This document shows, in pieces, positions 8,276 to 16,298 of a stretch of 64,000 nucleotides of DNA. Below the pieces are notes generated by a model. That model saw only the letters and a program-made list of their open reading frames with translations. It was not told the origin of the DNA and ran no database searches. Made by a program: the position numbers and the translations under genes. Location: the NCBI RefSeq assembly GCF_042650125.1, contig NZ_JBHSAP010000007.1:310001-374000 (forward strand), in the 5' to 3' direction. How positions within the stretch are numbered: the first letter of the stretch is position 1; every line of letters begins with the position of its first letter. The DNA is from Salinithrix halophila (lineage in GTDB: Bacteria; Bacillota; Bacilli; Thermoactinomycetales; DSM-45169).

Positions 8276-9064
8276 CTACAATGGGACCGTTTCTTTCACT
8301 GTACCACTCTCCTCGCCTGTAAACCAAACCAGCTTTTCCCGGAGGCGTACCACTTCTCCAACGATGATCACAGCCGGCGACCGGAAACCAGTCTCTTGAA
8401 CCTGTTTGACGATATCCCCCAGAGTACCCGTCAGTGCCTTCTGCCGACCGTACATCGTTCCCCAGCGGACCAGAGCAACAGGGGTTTCCGGTGACAGTCC
8501 CCCCTCCAACAGGACATCCCGGATGGACGGGAGGTTGCCGACCCCCATATAGATCACCAAGGTATCCACGCCTGCCGCTAGGCTCTTCCAATCCGGCTCT
8601 GGGGATCCCTCCGTCCCCTGGTGACCGGTGACAAAGGCGACAGAAGCACTGATTCCCCGGTGGGTAGGCGGAATCCCGGCATAGATCGGAGCCGCCACGC
8701 CGGACGTCACCCCCGGTATGATTTCAAAAGGAACACCGTGTTCGGCGCACCAGGCGGCTTCCTCCCCTACCCGGCCAAAAATCCCAGGATCGCCTCCCTT
8801 TAGGCGCAGAACTTGGTTACCTTTCTCCGCTTCCTCCACCAGCATTCGGTTGATCTCCTCTTGGGATCGTGTGTGTTTCCCAGACCGTTTGCCGCAGTCG
8901 ACTAACCGGGCGGAGGGTTTGGCACGGTTGAGCAACTCCGGATTGACCAAACGGTCGTAAAGGATCACATCCGCCTCAGCCAGCAGTTCCCAGGTACGCA
9001 GGGTAACCAATTTGGGATCACCGGGTCCAGCGCCTGCCAGATAAACCGTTCCTCTGCTTCTCAT
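8276..9064 (-). CDS. cobA: Uroporphyrinogen-III C-methyltransferase
   Basis: A 262-residue SAM-dependent enzyme (SUMT; called nasF in the Bacillus nas context) that methylates uroporphyrinogen III at C2 and C7 to give precorrin-2. The family signatures are clear: VYLAGAGPGDPKLVT at the start, then YDRLV, GDPGIFGR and VVIYMGV-type strands. The second ATG, at 9064, is favoured because GGAGGGG is six bases upstream; the ATG at 9070 nearly abuts that site. Length is normal for the single-domain enzyme. No precorrin-2 dehydrogenase is encoded in the window, so the oxidation step must be supplied elsewhere. Confidence 0.92.
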   Translation of the reverse strand: MRSRGTVYLAGAGPGDPKLVTLRTWELLAEADVILYDRLVNPELLNRAKPSARLVDCGKRSGKHTRSQEEINRMLVEEAEKGNQVLRLKGGDPGIFGRVGEEAAWCAEHGVPFEIIPGVTSGVAAPIYAGIPPTHRGISASVAFVTGHQGTEGSPEPDWKSLAAGVDTLVIYMGVGNLPSIRDVLLEGGLSPETPVALVRWGTMYGRQKALTGTLGDIVKQVQETGFRSPAVIIVGEVVRLREKLVWFTGEESGTVKETVPL

Positions 9065-9090
9065 CTCCATCCCCTCCGTCTATAGAAAGC

Positions 9091-9110
9091 GGGACGGCAC
9101 CTGCCGTCCC
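9091..9110 (-). other. Hairpin between nirD and cobA
   Basis: GGGACGGC and GCCGTCCC form an eight-base-pair stem with a four-base loop in the 102-base gap between the genes. It is followed on the minus strand only by GCTTTCTATAG, so it may be a processing or stability element, or a weak terminator lowering expression of the siroheme genes. Confidence 0.5.
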
Positions 9111-9172
9111 CAAATATGACAAGCCATCTTATTGTTGACGTGCGAGCATCCCTTACACAACGCATTATTCGA

Positions 9173-9499
9173 TCAAACTCCTACTTTTTCCTCCACCAAG
9201 CAGATCTTCACTTCATCCCCTTCCACTTCAACGGGGTAGGTGCGGACACAACCGGCATCCGGTTCCTGTACCTGCCCGTCACACAGATCCACCTTATATT
9301 CATGAAGGGGGCAAAAGACGAAATCTCCGCTGACCATTCCTTCAGAGAGCGGACCGCCGCGATGGGGACAACGGTTTTCCACCGCCCGGATATCCCCATT
9401 GAGAAGACGGAAGACAGCGATTTCCACCCCATTGACGTGCACCTTCTTCCCCGCTTGGACAGGAAAATCCTTCATATGGCCGATGGATACTTTTTTCAC
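9173..9499 (-). CDS. nirD: Nitrite reductase small subunit (Rieske type)
   Basis: A 108-residue NirD/NasE-type subunit. The Rieske [2Fe-2S] ligands are seen as CPHRGG and CPLHEYK, spaced as in NirD. The GTG at 9499 is chosen because AGGAGG lies eight bases before it; a GTG at 9529 would overlap the nirB stop and translate through that SD. It partners the NirB half of the upstream fusion protein in reducing nitrite to ammonium with NAD(P)H. It lies 26 bases downstream of the fusion gene. Confidence 0.92.
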   Translation of the reverse strand: MKKVSIGHMKDFPVQAGKKVHVNGVEIAVFRLLNGDIRAVENRCPHRGGPLSEGMVSGDFVFCPLHEYKVDLCDGQVQEPDAGCVRTYPVEVEGDEVKICLVEEKVGV

Positions 9500-9525
9500 T
9501 TTCAATCCTCCTCTCGATTTCCCCG

Positions 9526-12500
9526 TCACACCTGTGCTTCTTCGTAGAACATACGCCGGGTTTTTCTGTCAGACGCGTCGGTCTGCCACGGCTCCCGATA
9601 GTTGGCGAGGGCTTTTTCCACTCGCTCCAGAAGTTTCCTTCGATTGTCTTTATCCTCCACGACCGCCTTTTTCACGCGATCGAGGCCAATCCGTTCCAAC
9701 CAAGTCGATGTACGCTCCCAGTATTCAGCATCCTCTCGGTAGAATTGCAGAAACGCTCCGGTGATCTCCAATACCTCTTCTTCCGTCTTCACTTTACAGA
9801 GGAAATCCCCCCCACGCAGGTTGACACCGCCGTTTCCGCCAACATAAATCTCCCAACCGCCGTCGACGCCGACCACCCCTAGGTCCTTGATCCCAGACTC
9901 CGCACAGTTACGGGGACAGGCGGAAACCGCCATTTTCACCTTGTGCGGGGTGTCCAGCCCTTCGAACTTCTTCTCCATTTGAATGCCCATCCCGATGGAA
10001 TTCTGGGTACCGAAGCGACAAAAATCCGCTCCGACACAGGTTTTGACAGTACGCAAACCCTTCGCGTAGGCGTGACCGGAGGGCATCCCGATATCTTCCC
10101 AGATTCCCGGAAGATCCTCCTTTTTTACACCCAAAAGATCAATCCGCTGTCCGCCTGTAACCTTGATCATCCGTACGTTGTACTTTTCCGCCGCAGATGC
10201 GATCCTGCGCAGTTCATCAGGGGACGTCACACCACCGTACATCCGGGGCACCACCGAATAAGTGCCGTCGTTCTGGATGTTGGCATGCCGCTGTTCGTTG
10301 ACGATCCGGGAAGTCCGGTCATCCACGGCTTCCCCCGGTCTTACCATCCCCAAGTAGTAGTTGAGTGCCGGACGGCATGTTGGGCAACCTTCGGGGTTTT
10401 TCCAGCCAAGGACGTTCATCGTTTCCCGCACCATCGTAAGACCTTTTTCACGGATGGCTTCCACGACGTCGTCCCGAGTCAGATCCGTACAGGAACAGAC
10501 CGGGGACTTCGCCGAAGCAGCTGAATCAAAGGTTTCCCCCAGTTCCTCCTCTAAGATGGAAGCAACCAGCGGTTTACACCCGCCACAGGAAGCTCCCGCC
10601 TTGGTACAGCTTTTTACCCCTTCCACATCGGTAAGACCCTTATCTCGGATGGCACCCAAGATCTCTCCTTTGGAAACCCCGTTACAATCGCATACCTGAT
10701 CATCGTCGGCCAAATTTCGGGCTGCGGAAACCCCGCCTCCGGCCTTATCTCCCCCGCCCATCAAAGCGGCGTGGATCTCATCCGTCATCTCCCGCCCGTC
10801 GCGGATCCACCCTAAGAGGGAAGCAGAATCTGTCGTATCTCCGAAGAGGACACCGCCAATAATCTGTTTATCGCGCAGAAGCACTTTTTTGTAGGTCCCT
10901 TTCCATTCGTCCTGGCTGCGGAGGGAGCGGGTGTCTTCTCCGTCGTTAAACTCGCCGGCAGAGAAGACGTCCACACCAGAAACCTTCAGTTTCGTTGCAG
11001 TTACCGAGCCTTCATAGGGATCCGTCGCCAGGTGGCAAAGACGCTTGGCCAACACCGCCCCTTGTTCTTTGTGAGGGGCGACCAGTCCGTAGACCGTCCC
11101 CCGGTGTTCCGCACATTCACCAACGGCATGGATGCCAGGAATGTTGGTCCTCATCCAGTCGTCCACCACGATCCCCCGATTGATTTCAATCCCACTCTCC
11201 TTCGCCAAAGCCACATTGGGACGAATTCCGACCGCCATGACTACCAAGTCGGCATCAATCGAAGACCCGTCTTTGAAACGGAGCCCCGTCACCCGTTTGC
11301 GACCGAGAATACGCTCGGTCTGCTTTTCCAGCAGGAATTTCATTCCCTGACTTTCCAGCTCCGTCTTCAACATGCGGGCGGCTTCCCGGTCCAGCTGCCG
11401 TTCCATCAGGGTGTCGAAGATGTGGATCACCTGGACGTCCATCCCTAAGTTTAATAACCCCCGTGCAGCCTCCAGACCCAACAGACCGCCGCCGATTACT
11501 GCGGCCTTTTTATACTTTTTGGCGGTTTCCATCATCGTTTCGCAGTCCTTAATATCACGGAAGGCGATGACTCCTTCCTTATCCGCGCCCGGAAGCGGCA
11601 GCATGAAGGGCTCCGATCCTGTCGCCAGCACCAACTCGTCATAGGGAGCGGAGATTCCCCCTTCGGCGTGAACGATTTTCTTTTCGGTATCGATGTGGGT
11701 GACGGCACGACCGGTGTGGAGGTGGATGCCGTTTTGCCGATACCACTCCCAACTGTTGAGGATGATATCCTCCAATCCGGTATCACCAGCTAACACCGAA
11801 GAAAGCAGAATCCGATTGTAGTTCGGATGGGGCTCCTTCCCAAAAATCGTGATATCGTAGGCGTCCCGATCTAATTTCAGTACATGCTCGACGACGTTCA
11901 CTCCGGCCATCCCGTTTCCAACCAACACCAGTTTTCGTTTGGGCATTGATCCTGCTCCTTTCCTTGTCCTCGCTTGTTTTCGGACCTTTGCCGGTTCGAC
12001 ATGGACGGCGCAGGCTTTAAATGAGGGCATCCGGCTGTACGGATCCAACTCAGGAAGCGTCAACCGATTGACGTTTTCCTCGCCTCCCCAGTGCATGGGG
12101 CAAAAAACCGTATCTTTTCGGATTTTGTCGGTCACTTTCACTTTCAGCGTCACTTCTCCCCGACGGGATCGAATCCGGGCCTTTTCCCCGTTTTCTAACC
12201 CCCTGGAGGCGGCCGTGTCCGGGTGAACCGCCAGGAACGGTTCCGGCTCCTTTTCTACCAGGGCCGGGGTCCGGCGGGTTTGAACGCCAGTCAGGTAATG
12301 AGGCAACAATCGGCCTGTGGTCAGCACCAGTGGATAGTCGGAATCCGTTTTTTCCGGAAGTTCGGGAGCAGGAACGGGAATGATCCGGGCTCGACCGTCA
12401 GGGTGATAGAAGCGTCCATCGGTAAATAGGCGGTCCTTCCCAGGTTCATCCTCCTCCGGGCATGGCCAGAACACCCCGCCCTCTTGTTCGATCCGTTCGT

Positions 12501-14136
12501 AGGAGATCCCGGAATAATCAGCGCTCCCCCCTCGGCTCGCCCGCCGGAGCTCTTCAAAAATCTCTTCTGCCGAGGGATAGGAAAAATACTTCCCTTCCCC
12601 TAAAACCCGGGCCATCTCCCCAAGTATCTGCCAATCGAGCCGGGCTTCCTCCGGCAGGGGGCGAACCGCCCGCCGAAGCACGACACGTCCCTCCAGATTG
12701 GTCATCGTCCCCTCATCCTCCGTATAGGAAGAGCCGGGGAGAACCAGGTCCGCCATTTGAGCCGTCTCGGAAAGGAAGAGGTCGATGGAGACGAGGAAAT
12801 CCAGTTTCTCCAGGGCCCGTCGGGCCAGATGGGCGTTGGGGGAGGAAACTACCGGGTTGGAGGAAAGGACCACCAACCCCCGAATCTCTTGCCGGTCCAT
12901 CGCCTCAAACATCTCGTAGGCAGATATCCCCGGCCCCGGTAGCCGACTTTCCTCAATCCCCCAGACGGCGGCGACGGCCTGTCGATGTGCCGGATTATCG
13001 ATCTGCCGATATCCGGGAAGCTGGTCAGCCTTTTGGCCGTGCTCCCTTCCCCCTTGCCCGTTTCCTTGACCTGTCACCGCGCCGTATCCGGAACCCGGTC
13101 GGCCGATTTTTCCGGTAACCAGCACCAGATTGAGGAAGTTACGAACATTCATGACCCCGTGAGCGTGTTGTTCGACCCCTCTCGCGGTGAGCACGAAACC
13201 TTCGGCGGCTTTCCCGTAAAGTCGGGCGGCGTGCCGGATCTGATCGACGGCGACCCCCGTCTGCCGGGTGATTTCCCTAAGGGAGATGCCCTCCAGATGC
13301 TCCCGGAGATCTTCGAATCCCACCGTGTGAGCCGCAATAAAAGCTTCATCGATCAGCCCTTCCTCCAGGATCACCTTCAACATCCCATTTACCAGGGCTG
13401 CGTCGGAACCCGGACGAACAGCAAGGTGAACATCCGCCAGTCGGGCAGTGGGTGTCTCTCTGGGATCGATGACAATGAGGGACGCCCCCCTCGCCTTGGC
13501 CTGTCTCAGGTACGGCACCATCGTGGGCTGACATTCAGCGATGTTAGCCCCTGCTAGGATGATGCAGTCACTGGAGGGAAGATCGGATAAAGGATTCGTC
13601 AATCCTCGATCCAGACCAAAGGCCTGATTCGCCGCTGTAGCCGCCGACGACATACAAAAGCGGCCATTATAGTCAATGTGACGGGTGCCGAGGGCCACCC
13701 GGGCAAACTTACCGAGGAGGTATGCCTCTTCATTGGTGAGGGAACCGCCCCCGAAAACGCCGACGGCATCTTTTCCCCACCGCTCCTGAGTTTCCAGCAC
13801 CCGCTCCCGAAACCACGCCATCGCTTCTTCCCAGGAGACAGGTGTCAACGTCCCTTTCTTCCGAAGGAGCGGCCTCTGTAGACGCCCCCGGTCCAGAGCG
13901 TGGACATGGGCTTCCAACCCTTTCATGCACATCCGCCCCTGAACAACGGGATCATCCGGGTTGGGTTTGGACTCGATCCGCCGGATATAGGGGGATCGTT
14001 CCTCGTGGAGAAACATACTGCACTGCATACTGCAATAAGGGCATCGTGTCTTTACCGACGTTTCGGCTGTCTCCTTCAGCTCCTTCTCCCGGAATCGGTC
14101 CAGAAAACCTTCCGGTCGGTTATCCCCCTTATCCAT
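9526..14136 (-). CDS. nasC-nirB: In-frame fusion of assimilatory nitrate reductase (NasC) and NAD(P)H nitrite reductase large subunit (NirB/NasD)
   Basis: One uninterrupted frame of 1536 codons. Residues 1-730 are a complete NasC: [4Fe-4S] ligands C32, C35, C39 and C70, the Mo-ligating Cys in YNGRFCMSS, and a C-terminal MGD-binding domain. Residues 731-1536 are a complete NirB of normal length (806). These have the FAD motif LVGNGMAG, the NAD(P)H motif AVIGGGLLGLEA, two BFD-like [2Fe-2S] segments (VCDCNGV and VCSCTDL), and the siroheme/[4Fe-4S] ligands TCVGADFC and SACPRNC. The ATG at 14136 has AAGGAG nine bases upstream and overlaps the transporter stop by eight bases. An AAGGAAAGGAG sequence and ATG remain at the junction (11946), so free NirB may also be made. 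No separate NasB electron-transfer gene is present. Confidence 0.9.
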   Translation of the reverse strand: MDKGDNRPEGFLDRFREKELKETAETSVKTRCPYCSMQCSMFLHEERSPYIRRIESKPNPDDPVVQGRMCMKGLEAHVHALDRGRLQRPLLRKKGTLTPVSWEEAMAWFRERVLETQERWGKDAVGVFGGGSLTNEEAYLLGKFARVALGTRHIDYNGRFCMSSAATAANQAFGLDRGLTNPLSDLPSSDCIILAGANIAECQPTMVPYLRQAKARGASLIVIDPRETPTARLADVHLAVRPGSDAALVNGMLKVILEEGLIDEAFIAAHTVGFEDLREHLEGISLREITRQTGVAVDQIRHAARLYGKAAEGFVLTARGVEQHAHGVMNVRNFLNLVLVTGKIGRPGSGYGAVTGQGNGQGGREHGQKADQLPGYRQIDNPAHRQAVAAVWGIEESRLPGPGISAYEMFEAMDRQEIRGLVVLSSNPVVSSPNAHLARRALEKLDFLVSIDLFLSETAQMADLVLPGSSYTEDEGTMTNLEGRVVLRRAVRPLPEEARLDWQILGEMARVLGEGKYFSYPSAEEIFEELRRASRGGSADYSGISYERIEQEGGVFWPCPEEDEPGKDRLFTDGRFYHPDGRARIIPVPAPELPEKTDSDYPLVLTTGRLLPHYLTGVQTRRTPALVEKEPEPFLAVHPDTAASRGLENGEKARIRSRRGEVTLKVKVTDKIRKDTVFCPMHWGGEENVNRLTLPELDPYSRMPSFKACAVHVEPAKVRKQARTRKGAGSMPKRKLVLVGNGMAGVNVVEHVLKLDRDAYDITIFGKEPHPNYNRILLSSVLAGDTGLEDIILNSWEWYRQNGIHLHTGRAVTHIDTEKKIVHAEGGISAPYDELVLATGSEPFMLPLPGADKEGVIAFRDIKDCETMMETAKKYKKAAVIGGGLLGLEAARGLLNLGMDVQVIHIFDTLMERQLDREAARMLKTELESQGMKFLLEKQTERILGRKRVTGLRFKDGSSIDADLVVMAVGIRPNVALAKESGIEINRGIVVDDWMRTNIPGIHAVGECAEHRGTVYGLVAPHKEQGAVLAKRLCHLATDPYEGSVTATKLKVSGVDVFSAGEFNDGEDTRSLRSQDEWKGTYKKVLLRDKQIIGGVLFGDTTDSASLLGWIRDGREMTDEIHAALMGGGDKAGGGVSAARNLADDDQVCDCNGVSKGEILGAIRDKGLTDVEGVKSCTKAGASCGGCKPLVASILEEELGETFDSAASAKSPVCSCTDLTRDDVVEAIREKGLTMVRETMNVLGWKNPEGCPTCRPALNYYLGMVRPGEAVDDRTSRIVNEQRHANIQNDGTYSVVPRMYGGVTSPDELRRIASAAEKYNVRMIKVTGGQRIDLLGVKKEDLPGIWEDIGMPSGHAYAKGLRTVKTCVGADFCRFGTQNSIGMGIQMEKKFEGLDTPHKVKMAVSACPRNCAESGIKDLGVVGVDGGWEIYVGGNGGVNLRGGDFLCKVKTEEEVLEITGAFLQFYREDAEYWERTSTWLERIGLDRVKKAVVEDKDNRRKLLERVEKALANYREPWQTDASDRKTRRMFYEEAQV
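11946..11965 (-). promoter_or_regulatory. Internal ribosome binding site and start for NirB inside the fusion
   Basis: On the minus strand AAGGAAAGGAGCAGGATCA directly precedes an in-frame ATG, and the protein from that ATG matches the canonical NirB start (MPKRKLVLVGNGMAG). The site is what one expects for a separate nirB gene, yet no stop codon ends NasC before it. Confidence 0.65.
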
Positions 14137-15346
14137 GCCGGACGGCTCCTTGTCGGACAACCCGTTTACCATGCCACTGTCGCCCGATAATCCATATCGT
14201 GAGGAAAGCAGCTGCCGATACACCCGCAATCACCAGATATCCCGAAGCGAAAGTTCCCGTTGCCCCCTTCAGAGCACCAAGAAGGGAAGGGAGGAAAAAA
14301 CCACCCAGTCCGCCGGCTGCTCCAACGAGCCCGGTCATCACGCCAATTTCCTTCCCAAAACGCTGGGGCACCAGCTGGAAGACCGCCCCGTTCCCTAGTC
14401 CGAGGGCGGCCATTACCAAAAAGAGCGCCGCCATTTCAAAAGGAAAGGGCATCAGGAAAGAGACCACTGAAAACAGGCTCGTGATGACGAAATACAACAC
14501 CTGCAACATCCGAACTCCACCCACTCGATCAGCAAACCAACCACCGAGAGGACGGACAAAACTGCCGGCCAGCACACATAAGGTTACAAAATCACCGGTG
14601 GCAACGCGCCCAAGACCATACTGGTCGCTGAAAAAGATCGGCAGGAAACTGGCCATGCCAACAAACCCACCAAACGTCACACTATAGAAAAAGCAAAAGA
14701 GCCAGGCATCCCGCTGCCTTAAAACATCGAAATAATCCGCCCATTTTTTGGCGGGAGGTCGATCAGGAGCCTCTTTGGCGATCAAGAGGAACGTGACCAA
14801 TACCACCACCATCGGAATCATGGTCATTCCGAAGACAGCATGCCAATCTCCAAAATGTTCAGCCAGCCGTGGAGCAAATAGGGTTGCAAGGAGGGTACCG
14901 CTGTTCCCTGCCCCGGCGATTCCCATGGCCAAACCTTGGTATCGGGGAGGGTACCACCGACTGGCCAAGGGCAAGGCGGCTGCAAAACTGGCTCCTGCGA
15001 TTCCAAGCAAAAATCCGTATGCATACACTTCCGGGAGGGTCCGCCCGGATACCCAGAGGAGGAACAGAGGCAACAGCGTGAGAATCATCCCCAGTACCGA
15101 TGTCCTCTTCGCACCGATCCGATCCGTTAGAACCCCCAAGATCAGACGGAAAAAGGATCCCCCCAGGATCGGTAGGGCTACCAACAGTCCTTTTTGTCCG
15201 GGAGTAAGTTGAAGGTCACTGGACACGAAAACCGAAACAGATCCCAGCAACACCCACACCATAAAACTGAGATCAAAATAGAGGAAGGAGGCCAACAGGC
15301 TGGGCCAGTGGCCGCTTTTTCGAAAATCCGCAAATGAAGAAACCAT
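14129..15346 (-). CDS. nasA: Nitrate/nitrite MFS transporter (NarK/NasA type)
   Basis: A 405-residue, 12-TM major facilitator. The nitrate-porter features are seen as GFVGMASFLPIFF and a glycine-rich segment, GLVGAAGGLGGFFLP, matching the nitrate signature of NarK and NasA. The motif A-like sequence DRIGAKR lies between helices 2 and 3. The ATG has AGGAGG eight bases upstream. As first gene of the operon it imports nitrate for the fused reductase behind it. Its 5' leader holds the ANTAR target and a terminator, so expression is set before this gene. Whether it also exports nitrite cannot be told from sequence. Confidence 0.9.
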   Translation of the reverse strand: MVSSFADFRKSGHWPSLLASFLYFDLSFMVWVLLGSVSVFVSSDLQLTPGQKGLLVALPILGGSFFRLILGVLTDRIGAKRTSVLGMILTLLPLFLLWVSGRTLPEVYAYGFLLGIAGASFAAALPLASRWYPPRYQGLAMGIAGAGNSGTLLATLFAPRLAEHFGDWHAVFGMTMIPMVVVLVTFLLIAKEAPDRPPAKKWADYFDVLRQRDAWLFCFFYSVTFGGFVGMASFLPIFFSDQYGLGRVATGDFVTLCVLAGSFVRPLGGWFADRVGGVRMLQVLYFVITSLFSVVSFLMPFPFEMAALFLVMAALGLGNGAVFQLVPQRFGKEIGVMTGLVGAAGGLGGFFLPSLLGALKGATGTFASGYLVIAGVSAAAFLTIWIIGRQWHGKRVVRQGAVRHG

Positions 15347-15390
15347 CCCGTAAACCTCCTGTTTCTAATAATCATGGTTTTTCCAATCAC

Positions 15391-15433
15391 AAAAGTCCAC
15401 CTCCACACCATTCAACCAATGGATCGGAGGCGG
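15391..15433 (-). terminator. Leader terminator of the nas operon
   Basis: On the minus strand CCGCCTCC pairs with GGAGGTGG (one G-U), and an inner CCATT pairs with AATGG. ACTTTTGTG follows. It lies between the ANTAR hairpins and the first gene, where an attenuator is expected. Confidence 0.7.
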
Positions 15434-15481
15434 CCTCGTTGCCACCATTTCCTCTTCACCGGATAATTCGGACGGAAACGT

Positions 15482-15532
15482 CAGACTTCATTGCCGGTTT
15501 CACTCATCCTTGCTGGACACGCCATTGTGCCC
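15482..15532 (-). ncRNA. ANTAR-binding double hairpin in the nas leader
   Basis: On the minus strand P1 is GGGCAC-AATGGC-GTGTCC: a six-pair stem with a hexaloop having A at position 1 and G at position 4. P2 lies 18-20 bases on: CGGC-AATGAA-GTCTG, again with an A1/G4 hexaloop but a weaker stem. Two such hexaloops in tandem are the known recognition unit of ANTAR antiterminators, and an ANTAR gene is divergently encoded next door. Confidence 0.7.
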
Positions 15533-15566
15533 TTGCTCCGGTTATCACAACTTTCAGGATAAGGTC

Positions 15567-15595
15567 ATTATAGAGGGCTTCCGTTTTGATGTCAA
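15567..15595 (-). promoter_or_regulatory. Sigma-A promoter of the nas operon
   Basis: On the minus strand TTGACA, a 17-base spacer and TATAAT match the consensus exactly. The start of transcription is expected near 15560, giving a leader of about 215 bases. The -35 box overlaps a GlnR/TnrA site. Confidence 0.88.
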
Positions 15596-15606
15596 GTAAA
15601 TTGACA
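15590..15606. promoter_or_regulatory. GlnR/TnrA box 1
   Basis: TGTCAAGTAAATTGACA fits the TGTNA-N7-TNACA consensus exactly and is a 6-5-6 inverted repeat. Its left half is the -35 box of the nas promoter. That position suggests repression when bound (GlnR-like) rather than the usual upstream activation by TnrA. Confidence 0.8.
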
Positions 15607-15641
15607 TAAAGAAATGCCAAGTCACCTTAACAATCAAATGT

Positions 15642-15658
15642 TGTCAAGTTAGTTTACA
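15642..15658. promoter_or_regulatory. GlnR/TnrA box 2
   Basis: TGTCAAGTTAGTTTACA again fits TGTNA-N7-TNACA. Its centre lies 52 bases (about five helix turns) from that of box 1 and about 90 bases upstream of the expected nas start, or near -35 of the divergent ANTAR gene whose likely -10 is around 15671-15679. It may serve both directions. Confidence 0.75.
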
Positions 15659-15720
15659 TAACGAGCCGTGTATTATAAAATGAGGAAAAATATTCATCTC
15701 GGTTTCAGGGAGAGGGTTCC

Positions 15721-16284
15721 ATGATTCAACGTCTTATATTACTATCAGAGAAACCGTCGGGACAGTTTCCAGATACCTTTCATCACATGCTCACCAGAGC
15801 CGGGTTGCACGTTTTGAAAAAGCTGGCCTCAGAAGAAATCCAGCCAAAGGGCGAGGCAGACGCCATCGTTTTAGCAATCCCTGTTGACCGCCTAACGGAA
15901 TATCATCCCTCCAAAGACCTTCCCCTTCTCTGGTGCTGTGACGGAAGGGATCCTCATCAACTTTCGGTCAAACACTTTTCTCCTCCTGACGGTTTACTGT
16001 TTCCTGGGATGGATGCAAACCAGATTCACTGGGCTCTGCGCTTTAGTGCTGAACGGCACCAGCGACGGCTGCGACTTGCACGGGAAAATGAACGACTCAC
16101 CCGCAAACTAGAGGAACGAAAATGGATTGACCAGGCCAAGGGAATCCTATGTCAAGCCAAATCCCTCTCAGAGCCCGAGGCTTATCAGTTGCTACGCAAA
16201 CATGCGATGAACGAACGGCGCCGAATCGCCGATGTCGCCGCTTCCATTGTCAATGTTTATCAATTGCTGGACGACAAGAAATGA
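15721..16284 (+). CDS. ANTAR-domain antiterminator (NasT/NasR-like)
   Basis: A 187-residue cytosolic RNA-binding regulator. Residues 1-110 resemble a degenerate receiver domain, without a clear phosphoacceptor pocket. A coiled coil (LRLARENERLTRKLEERK) leads into a C-terminal ANTAR domain, about residues 130-183, with the typical DQAKGILCQA and the three-helix pattern ending in VAASIV. ANTAR proteins bind paired hexaloop hairpins and prevent termination; such a target lies in the divergent nas leader. The ATG has an AGGGAGAGG-type SD. It is translationally coupled to the TrpD-like gene through an ATGA overlap or a nearby TTG. Confidence 0.88.
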   Translation: MIQRLILLSEKPSGQFPDTFHHMLTRAGLHVLKKLASEEIQPKGEADAIVLAIPVDRLTEYHPSKDLPLLWCCDGRDPHQLSVKHFSPPDGLLFPGMDANQIHWALRFSAERHQRRLRLARENERLTRKLEERKWIDQAKGILCQAKSLSEPEAYQLLRKHAMNERRRIADVAASIVNVYQLLDDKK

Positions 16285-16298
16285 GGAGGAAACCTACT

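Noticed and set aside
13842..14687. A 281-codon plus-strand open frame spanning the nasC/transporter junction
   Set aside because: Antisense to two well-supported genes and proline/arginine-rich without a recognisable fold.
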